Part shown: one piece after another, positions 1 through 4,696 of the stretch | Numbering within the stretch: the first letter of the stretch is position 1 | How the letters are laid out: each line of letters opens with the position of its first letter | Source: Thermoflexus sp. | GTDB lineage: Bacteria > Chloroflexota > Anaerolineae > B4-G1 > DUEL01 | Assembly: GCA_028276215.1 (NCBI GenBank) | Contig: JAPYWT010000202.1 | Coordinates: forward strand, 1 to 5,278 | Direction: 5' to 3' | Length of the DNA: 5,278 nucleotides | Made by a program: the position numbers and the translations under genes | Notes under the pieces: generated by a model | What the model was told of the DNA's origin: nothing | Seen by the model: the letters and a program-made list of their open reading frames with translations, nothing else | The model's database searches: none

Positions 1-893
1 GCCAGGTATCGGAGGACGGCCTCCCGGGCCAGCAGGGGGTCGTTGCGCCAGGAGCCGGTCTCCTCCGGGCGCAGGGTGGGCACGTGGCGGAGGTCGTCCC
101 AGGTGGGGTCCTCCCGCCAGGCCCGGGCCAGCGTCAGCCGCTGACGGGCCGGAGGGGCCTGCAGCCAGTCGGTCACTGGCTCCGGGGACGGGCGGAGATG
201 CCCGGCCCGGTCCACCCGCAGCCAGCCCAACCGCCCGACCAGGTGGCGCAGGAAGGCCCACCGTTCCGGGTCGGGGTCGCGCAGGTAGCGCGAGAGGTCG
301 GCCCCGGCGGAGGACGGCCACTTTCCCCCCGCTGTGGCACGGACCGGGTGGACCTGGAAGTAAGCCAGGAGGGTGCAGAGGTCATCCAGGAGCGCGTCGC
401 TGGGAGGGACGGGGGAGGTCGGCGGGGACGTCGGCGCCAGACGGAAAAGGGGGACGGGCGAGAGCGGCAGCAGAGCCCGCAGGGGGTCCGGGATCAGGGC
501 CACTTCGTAGAGGCCGGTGGGGCCTTCCACGACGGTCCGGTACACCAGCCCCCGGTACCAGAGGGACTCCGCCACCGATGCCGGAGACTCCCAGGGCCGC
601 TCCTGCCGGAGGCGGCCCGGGCCCATGTCCCGCACCGGCCCCCAGCGGCGGACGAAGGTGGGCCAGGCCACCGCCCCGCCGACGGCGTGGAGAAACTCCA
701 GCGCGGCCCGCTCCTGGGGGGAGAGGGACGCCCACATCTCTTCCACCCGCCGGGGGTCTCCCATCTGCGCTTCCAGCGCGGCGACGGCCTCCACCCGGCG
801 GTCGGGCAGGCCCTCCAGCCCCCAGTGGCGGGCGACCACTTCCAGCCGCACCGCATCCACATCAGCCAGACACTGCGCCAGATTCCGGCTCAT
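1..893 (-). CDS. Helicase-associated-domain-like protein, 3' end outside window
   Basis: An open frame of 297 codons runs from ATG at 893 to the window edge without a stop, so the C-terminus is missing. Visible segments are a leucine-rich N-terminal helix (residues 5-27, with VVARHWGLEGL), a winged-helix-like stretch WASLSPQERAALEFL (54-68), RRWGPVRDMGPG (82-93), a PW pair (100-101), LWYRGLVYRTV (111-121) and ALIPDPLRALLPL (132-144). A Pro/Ser/Thr-rich linker follows at about 145-170, then a second helical domain. From memory, this order of motifs matches helicase-associated-domain proteins of Chloroflexi and other thermophiles, related to the N-terminal part of XPB/Ssl2-like helicases. The role is unknown; DNA binding or partnership with a helicase is inferred. 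GGGAGG abuts the ATG with no spacer, which is poor for initiation. An in-frame GTG at 968 (AGGA 6 nt upstream) would add 25 residues that look unlike the family. It lies downstream of the MAT gene on the same strand, separated by a hairpin. Confidence 0.68.
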   Translation of the reverse strand, partial: MSRNLAQCLADVDAVRLEVVARHWGLEGLPDRRVEAVAALEAQMGDPRRVEEMWASLSPQERAALEFLHAVGGAVAWPTFVRRWGPVRDMGPGRLRQERPWESPASVAESLWYRGLVYRTVVEGPTGLYEVALIPDPLRALLPLSPVPLFRLAPTSPPTSPVPPSDALLDDLCTLLAYFQVHPVRATAGGKWPSSAGADLSRYLRDPDPERWAFLRHLVGRLGWLRVDRAGHLRPSPEPVTDWLQAPPARQRLTLARAWREDPTWDDLRHVPTLRPEETGSWRNDPLLAREAVLRYL

Positions 894-1006
894 CCTCCCA
901 GGCCTGTTTGCAGAGACTTCTCTAAGCGCGGGGAACCTGGCTCCCTCACCCACCGGCTTTGCCGCCACCCTCTTTCCTGAACCTGGCCTTTTGGATGGGG
1001 AATGAA

Positions 1007-1049
1007 GATAATTTTGCATCGGCGGCAGAGCCGCCGATGCAAAATTATC
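1007..1049. repeat. Perfect 20-bp inverted repeat with 3-nt loop
   Basis: The arms at 1007-1026 and 1030-1049 are exact reverse complements around the loop AGA. The stem is AT-rich at the base (GATAATTTTGCATC) and GC-only at the tip (GGCGGC/GCCGCC). It sits about 70 nt past the MAT stop codon and about 114 nt before the next minus-strand gene. It could end or stabilise the MAT transcript, but neither strand has the U-run of an intrinsic terminator after the stem. A dispersed palindromic element (REP- or MITE-like) is the other explanation. A further small hairpin, CCTGG/CCAGG, lies just right of it at 1049-1062. The rest of the 224-bp gap (894-1117) shows no gene and no convincing promoter. 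Confidence 0.85.
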
Positions 1050-1117
1050 CTGGCCTCCCAGGCTGGTACCCCAATTCCACAACAGATTGACCAGGTGAAC
1101 CCCTAAGGGCCTGTTTA

Positions 1118-2305
1118 TCAAAAGAGCGCAAACTCGCGGCTGATAATCCGGTCCCGGACCTGGTGGACCCGGCTCAGGTGCTCATCCAGAATGGCCTCCA
1201 CATCGGCCTGGATGCTGGGGGTCAGGTTACCGGAGACCGGGCGCACCTGGGCCGTCGCGATCAGGGGCTGATCCAGGGGCTTCCCGATCTGGGAAAGGAT
1301 GTAGACGGTAGCCTCGCGCACCGTCGGCACTCGCTCCACGATATCCCTCGCCACCAGCATGGCCAGCACGTTGTAGACCTTGCCCACATGGGAGATGGGA
1401 TTCTTCCCGCAGGCTGCCTCCAGGCTGGCTGCGCGGAAGGGGGTGATCAGACCGTTCACCCGGTTCCCTCGCCCCACAGCACCGTCGTCGCCCATCTCGG
1501 CGGAGGTGCCGGTAAGGGTCAGGTAGACCGCACCGGCATCCACATCGTCGGCGGTGTTCACAGCCACCACCACCTTCCGGGTGTCCAGTTGGCTGGCGAA
1601 GGACTGGATGGCCTCCTGGGCCGCGTGTTTCAGTTCCAAATATTCGGCCATATCCGCGACGCGCGTAGCGATGAACGGCAACGCCACGGTGAGCACCATC
1701 TCATCCCCCCGGCGCGCTCCCATCACCTTCACGTCCTCACCGATGGGGAACTGGTCAATCAGTTGGTAGTTGATGTAGCGTGAGGTCTCGTAGACCGCCC
1801 GTTCCAGCCCGGACCGGGGCCAGTGACTGACGCCGAAACTGGTGTCGTTGGCCGTCACCTGCTCCACTGCGTGCACCAGTTCCTCGGCCCCGCGTCCCAC
1901 ATAGGAGTCTATGACCATATGCCGGTCAGGGTCCAGATAGCGCATGGTCTCCCGGATGTGCTGGCGGGCCGCCTGAATGGCAATGGTATCCAGGGGAATC
2001 TTCCGGCCCCGATACGTCGGAGTGCCGCGACCAGCAATCTGGATGCGGATGGGGCGGATCATATGGCCGCCGCCGAAGCCGACCTCCACCTCCCCGGCCA
2101 CCAACTGCACCTTGTCAAAGTTGTGATGCAGCAGGGTCCCCAGGTTCTCCAGGCACCAGCGGCAGTATTCCACGGAAATCCGCTCTGCGATTCCGTCACA
2201 CAGGCTATCGGGATGACCGATGCCTTTGCGCTCCACAATCTCCACTGGGAGGTCTTCAATGTATTGTCCGCTGGCTTCTGTTACAACGATATTTCGCTTG
2301 GACAT
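1118..2305 (-). CDS. mat: S-adenosylmethionine synthetase, archaeal type
   Basis: This enzyme makes S-adenosylmethionine from ATP and methionine, releasing phosphate and diphosphate, in the cytoplasm. The protein (395 aa from this start) matches the archaeal-type MAT family rather than bacterial MetK. Visible motifs are VERKGIGHPDSLCDGIAE near residue 24, with the GHPD of the substrate and metal site at 30-33; GRGTPTYRGRK (92-102); TANDTSFGVSHWPRSG (151-166); EMGDDGAVGRGNRVNGLITP (270-289); and GKNPISHVGKVYNVLA (300-315). Length is close to the usual 400 aa, and it looks complete and intact. An ATG two codons upstream (2311) is also in frame, but AAAGGAG abuts it directly. The same Shine-Dalgarno lies 6 nt from the ATG at 2305, so I choose 2305. 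The stop is TGA at 1120-1118. Expression should be controlled by the SAM-I riboswitch and terminator in its leader. Confidence 0.96.
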   Translation of the reverse strand: MSKRNIVVTEASGQYIEDLPVEIVERKGIGHPDSLCDGIAERISVEYCRWCLENLGTLLHHNFDKVQLVAGEVEVGFGGGHMIRPIRIQIAGRGTPTYRGRKIPLDTIAIQAARQHIRETMRYLDPDRHMVIDSYVGRGAEELVHAVEQVTANDTSFGVSHWPRSGLERAVYETSRYINYQLIDQFPIGEDVKVMGARRGDEMVLTVALPFIATRVADMAEYLELKHAAQEAIQSFASQLDTRKVVVAVNTADDVDAGAVYLTLTGTSAEMGDDGAVGRGNRVNGLITPFRAASLEAACGKNPISHVGKVYNVLAMLVARDIVERVPTVREATVYILSQIGKPLDQPLIATAQVRPVSGNLTPSIQADVEAILDEHLSRVHQVRDRIISREFALF

Positions 2306-2374
2306 TTTCATCTCCTTTCAGGGGGCTCCCGGTGGGTGCACTCTGAGGGCAGGCTGGGGGAACGGGGGAGGAAG

Positions 2375-2406
2375 AAAAAAGCCCCCTCTGGAAAGACAGA
2401 AGGGGC
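2375..2406 (-). terminator. Intrinsic terminator of the SAM riboswitch expression platform
   Basis: On the minus strand GCCCCTTCTG (2406-2397) pairs with CAGAGGGGGC (2390-2381) over 10 bp, with one G-U pair and the 6-nt loop TCTTTC. It is followed at once by six U residues (2380-2375). It lies 16 nt after the riboswitch P1 stem and about 70 nt before the MAT start, the usual place for an S-box terminator. The competing antiterminator is probably formed by the 3' side of P1 plus the next bases (AAGAGGC, 2427-2421) pairing with GCCCCTT (2406-2400), six of seven positions complementary. With SAM bound, P1 is held and the terminator forms. Confidence 0.93.
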
Positions 2407-2422
2407 ACGACAGGCGCGCCGC

Positions 2423-2564
2423 CTCTTATCTTCCAGAACGATCCCGTTCTGCCGGAATTGGCACCTGGGGCAGAGACTGACGGTCACTGGTTACGGGATG
2501 GTCAGTCTCTGCCCTGGTTGCCGAGGCTTCACAGGGCCGGTCCCTCCGCCTCTCTGGATAAGAG
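2423..2564 (-). promoter_or_regulatory. SAM-I (S-box) riboswitch
   Basis: Read on the minus strand, this leader has the S-box core in order. P1 is CTCTTATC (2564-2557) with GATAAGAG (2430-2423). Then come CAGAGAGGCGGAGGGACCGG, the GCCCTGTGAAGCC stretch and CGGCAACC, with GAGGC/GCCTC forming the P2 base. P3 is an unusually long perfect 14-bp stem (2514-2501 with 2481-2468) around a 19-nt loop. The joining GGTGCCAATTCC follows, then P4 CAGAACG/CGTTCTG (2451-2445 with 2440-2434) around GGAT. Established S-box behaviour is direct SAM binding that causes early termination of sulfur and methionine genes. Here it precedes a SAM synthetase, giving end-product feedback. A terminator with a U-run follows directly. 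Confidence 0.96.
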
Positions 2565-2594
2565 TGCCGCCGGGGCTATTCAATTGTTGTTTGA

Positions 2595-2622
2595 ATCATA
2601 CCACAAAGGCCAGATTTGTCAA
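2595..2622 (-). promoter_or_regulatory. Promoter of the MAT leader
   Basis: On the minus strand a perfect TTGACA (2622-2617) and TATGAT (2600-2595) are separated by 16 bp, as for a housekeeping sigma-70/SigA-type promoter. Transcription would begin near 2588, about 24 nt before the riboswitch P1 stem, giving a leader of about 280 nt. Confidence 0.8.
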
Positions 2623-2643
2623 GGGGAATTGCCGAAAAGTCTA

Positions 2644-2672
2644 TTGACGATTTGACCAAATAGCGGTAGAAT
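2644..2672 (+). promoter_or_regulatory. Promoter of pdxS
   Basis: TTGACG (2644-2649) and TAGAAT (2667-2672) have the ideal 17-bp spacing. The predicted start is near 2679, leaving a short leader of about 48 nt before the pdxS ATG. That leader holds a small hairpin, TCCAG/CTGGA (2694-2698 with 2706-2710), just before the ribosome binding site. The -35 box lies 21 bp from the -35 box of the opposing MAT promoter. Confidence 0.7.
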
Positions 2673-2726
2673 GATATTGCTGAACCGGAAATCTCCAGTC
2701 ATTCGCTGGATTCAGGAGGTCGGAAA

Positions 2727-3614
2727 ATGGAACGGGAAATCGGAACAGATACAGTCAAGCGCGGTCTGGCCCAGATGCTGAAGGGCGGGGTCATTATGGA
2801 CGTGACCAACGCCGAGCAGGCCCGGATCGCTGAAGAGGCGGGCGCCTGCGCGGTGATGGCCCTGGAGCGGGTCCCGGCGGATATTCGCGCCCAGGGCGGC
2901 GTGGCCCGTATGGCCGACCCGGAGAAAATTCTGGAGATCATGGAGGCTGTCTCCATCCCGGTGATGGCCAAATGCCGCATCGGTCACTTCGTGGAGGCGC
3001 AGATTCTGGAGGCGCTGGGGGTGGATTTCATTGACGAGAGCGAGGTGCTGACCCCCGCCGATGAGGAACACCACATTGACAAGCGCAAGTTCAAGGTCCC
3101 CTTTGTCTGCGGGGCCCGGAACCTGGGGGAGGCCCTGCGACGCATCGGCGAGGGAGCAGCGATGATCCGCACCAAAGGGGAGGCGGGCACCGGCAACGTG
3201 GTGGAGGCCGTCCGGCATGCCCGCGCCGTTCTGGGGGAAATCCGCCGCCTGACCACGATGGCCGAAGAGGAGATGATGGCCTACGCCAAAGAGATCGGCG
3301 CCCCCTACGAACTGGTGGTGGAGACGGCCCGGCTGGGACGACTGCCGGTGGTGAACTTCGCCGCCGGTGGCATTGCCACCCCTGCCGATGCCGCGCTGAT
3401 GATGCAACTGGGGATGGACGGCGTCTTCGTGGGCAGTGGCATCTTCAAGAGCGGCGACCCGGTCCGGCGGGCGCGGGCCATCGTCCAGGCCGTCACCCAC
3501 TACAATGACCCACAAATTCTGGCAGAGATCAGCCGCGGCCTGGGTGAGCCGATGGTCGGCATCAACATCAGCCTGATCCCGGCCGAAGAGCGGCTGGCGA
3601 TAAGAGGATGGTAG
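2727..3614 (+). CDS. pdxS: Pyridoxal 5'-phosphate synthase lyase subunit PdxS
   Basis: PdxS (Pdx1) condenses ribose 5-phosphate, glyceraldehyde 3-phosphate and ammonia into pyridoxal 5'-phosphate, with PdxT supplying the ammonia. The 295-aa protein has the normal family length and an intact (beta/alpha)8-barrel signature. Key residues are D25 in MDVTNAEQA, K82 in MAKCRIGHF (the first Schiff-base lysine, K81 in Bacillus subtilis) and K150 in IRTKGEAGTG (the second lysine, K149 in B. subtilis). Other family blocks are FIDESEVLTPAD (101-112), VPFVCGARNLGEALRRI (124-140) and FAAGGIATPADAALMMQLG followed by GVFVGSGIFKS. The start is firm: AGGAGGT (2714-2720) lies 6 nt before the ATG, behind a good promoter. 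It is expected to form a dodecamer that docks PdxT. Unusually, pdxT does not follow directly: a 156-bp gap and a small gene lie between. Confidence 0.98.
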   Translation: MEREIGTDTVKRGLAQMLKGGVIMDVTNAEQARIAEEAGACAVMALERVPADIRAQGGVARMADPEKILEIMEAVSIPVMAKCRIGHFVEAQILEALGVDFIDESEVLTPADEEHHIDKRKFKVPFVCGARNLGEALRRIGEGAAMIRTKGEAGTGNVVEAVRHARAVLGEIRRLTTMAEEEMMAYAKEIGAPYELVVETARLGRLPVVNFAAGGIATPADAALMMQLGMDGVFVGSGIFKSGDPVRRARAIVQAVTHYNDPQILAEISRGLGEPMVGINISLIPAEERLAIRGW

Positions 3615-3643
3615 AGCAAAGTTGCGGGCTTTCGGGAGAGCCT

Positions 3644-3686
3644 GGTATCTGGTAAATCGGTATCTGGTATACTGGTATACTGGTAC
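3644..3686. repeat. Short tandem repeat, GGTAT(A)CT type
   Basis: Six consecutive units of 5-8 bp begin with GGTA: GGTATCT, GGTAAATC, GGTATCT, GGTATACT, GGTATACT and a partial GGTAC. It lies in the 156-bp gap between pdxS and the small downstream gene. The last unit runs into TGGTACAAT, which resembles an extended -10 element (3681-3689), but no good -35 box stands upstream, so a promoter here is only possible. The remainder of the gap holds a 6-bp hairpin, TTTCCC/GGGAAA (3711-3727), and no gene. Confidence 0.7.
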
Positions 3687-3770
3687 AATTGAAGATGCCC
3701 CCGTAGGAACTTTCCCGTTTTGGGAAAAGGGGCTATGTCTGTTCCTCCAAATGCCTGGCGGGAGAGGAAA

Positions 3771-4073
3771 ATGAGGGTCCGGTCGGTAACTGCGGACGTG
3801 GACGTTGGAGAGTTGGCTAAAGAACTGGCTATGAGCGAACAGGACCTGCTTGTACAAAGCCTGCGGTCTTTCATCGCTGAACAGTTGCGGCTTCTGCGGG
3901 CAGAAAAGCAGGCCCGGTGTGCCCGGTTTGGCGTCACCTCGCTGGAGGAGATGGACCGGTTGATCTCCGAAGGTGCCGTAGAAGAGGAAGAGATTCTGGA
4001 CGACTTCCAGAATGTAGATTATCTGACAGCCCGTATTGAGCACCTGGAGCGCCTGCTGGAGACTCTTCAATGA
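3771..4073 (+). CDS. Small antitoxin-like protein between pdxS and pdxT
   Basis: A 100-residue acidic protein that I cannot assign to a named family with certainty. A short predicted strand (VRSVTADVD, 3-11) is followed by helices GELAKELAMSEQDLLVQSLR and onward, an arrangement reminiscent of ribbon-helix-helix DNA-binding antitoxins. Next come FGVTSLEEMDRLISEG (50-65), an acidic patch AVEEEEILDDF, and a C-terminal leucine-heptad helix ending IEHLERLLETL. The middle and tail resemble small antitoxin-like proteins common in Chloroflexi and cyanobacteria, usually paired with a toxin gene directly downstream. No full toxin follows here, only a 14-codon ORF. I choose ATG 3771 because GGAG (3761-3764) lies 6 nt upstream. 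An in-frame ATG at 3735 behind AAAAGGGG would add 12 residues. Function is unknown; its place inside the B6 operon is unusual. Confidence 0.72.
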   Translation: MRVRSVTADVDVGELAKELAMSEQDLLVQSLRSFIAEQLRLLRAEKQARCARFGVTSLEEMDRLISEGAVEEEEILDDFQNVDYLTARIEHLERLLETLQ

Positions 4074-4114
4074 TCAACCTGTTCCGTCTGGCCCGGATTG
4101 CGAGGACGGAGTGA
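4070..4114 (+). CDS. 14-codon ORF overlapping the antitoxin-like gene
   Basis: ATG at 4070 overlaps the TGA of the preceding gene (ATGA), and the frame encodes MINLFRLARIARTE before TGA at 4112-4114. The stop falls 3 nt before the pdxT ATG at 4118. The last codon's GAG is part of the GGAG (4108-4111) that serves pdxT. It could be the start of a lost toxin gene, a coupling minigene that hands ribosomes to pdxT, or chance. No homology is recognisable at this length. Confidence 0.3.
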   Translation: MINLFRLARIARTE

Positions 4115-4117
4115 ACT

Positions 4118-4696
4118 ATGATGAAAATTGGTGTCCTGGCTCTGCAAGGTGCTTTCATTGAGCACGAACATGTCCTGGCCCGCCTGGGCGTTCAGCCGGT
4201 AGAGGTACGGCTGCCGGAACACCTGGAGGGCCTGGACGGCCTCATCATCCCCGGCGGAGAATCCACCACCATGGGCCTTCTGGCCCAGAAGTGGGGCCTG
4301 CTGGAGCCGCTGCAGGCGTTCGCCCGCTCCGGGCGGCCCATCTGGGGGACCTGTGCCGGGATGATTCTGCTGGCGAAGGAGGTCGTGGACGGGGTGCCCG
4401 GTCAGCCCATCCTGGGTTTGATGGACATCACCGTCCGGCGCAACGCCTTTGGCCGTCAGGTGGATAGTTTTGAGGCCGACCTGGCGGTTCCCCTCCTGGG
4501 AGACCCGCCCTTCCACGCCGTCTTCATTCGCGCACCGGTCATTGAGCGGGTGGGAGCGGGGGTGGAGGTCCTGGCCGCTCTGGAAGACGGGACAGCGGTG
4601 GCGGTGCAACAGGGCAACCTGCTGGCGACTGCCTTTCATCCGGAATTGACCCGGGACGAACGATTTCACCACTACTTCCTGAAACTGACAAAATGA
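4118..4696 (+). CDS. pdxT: Pyridoxal 5'-phosphate synthase glutaminase subunit PdxT
   Basis: PdxT (Pdx2) hydrolyses glutamine and channels the ammonia to PdxS for pyridoxal phosphate synthesis. The 192-aa protein is a complete class I glutamine amidotransferase of usual length. It has MKIGVLALQGAFIEH at the N-terminus, the GGES motif (46-49) within PGGESTTMG, the nucleophile C79 in WGTCAGMILLA, and the catalytic pair H174 and E176 in FHPELT. GGAG (4108-4111) lies 6 nt before the ATG at 4118. A second ATG follows directly at 4121, so the protein may be one residue shorter. The gene is 44 nt from the end of the antitoxin-like gene and overlaps the next gene by ATGA, so all are probably co-transcribed with pdxS. 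Confidence 0.98.
   Translation: MMKIGVLALQGAFIEHEHVLARLGVQPVEVRLPEHLEGLDGLIIPGGESTTMGLLAQKWGLLEPLQAFARSGRPIWGTCAGMILLAKEVVDGVPGQPILGLMDITVRRNAFGRQVDSFEADLAVPLLGDPPFHAVFIRAPVIERVGAGVEVLAALEDGTAVAVQQGNLLATAFHPELTRDERFHHYFLKLTK

Noticed and set aside
84..980. Long plus-strand open frame of 298 codons at the left end
   Set aside because: It is antisense to the minus-strand gene, which has better family motifs. Its composition (Pro/Arg/Gly-rich, low complexity) is typical of a GC-rich shadow frame.
894..1117. GATAAT-like box at the hairpin base as a promoter for the left gene
   Set aside because: No -35 box is found at proper spacing, and the box is part of the inverted repeat arm.
2413..2420. 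GGCGCGCC palindrome between the riboswitch and terminator
   Set aside because: It is an 8-bp self-complementary word expected in GC-rich DNA and is better read as part of the switching region than as a separate site.
3720..3722. TTG as the start of the small gene
   Set aside because: It has no Shine-Dalgarno, and the ATG codons at 3735 and 3771 in the same frame are better placed.
3711..3727. Hairpin TTTCCC/GGGAAA before the small gene as a terminator
   Set aside because: The stem has only 6 bp, three of them A-T, and no U-run follows it, so termination is not supported.
2712..4070. Long minus-strand open frame of 452 codons
   Set aside because: It lies antisense to pdxS and the small gene, has no recognisable domain, and is rich in His/Gln/Pro as expected for a shadow of coding DNA.
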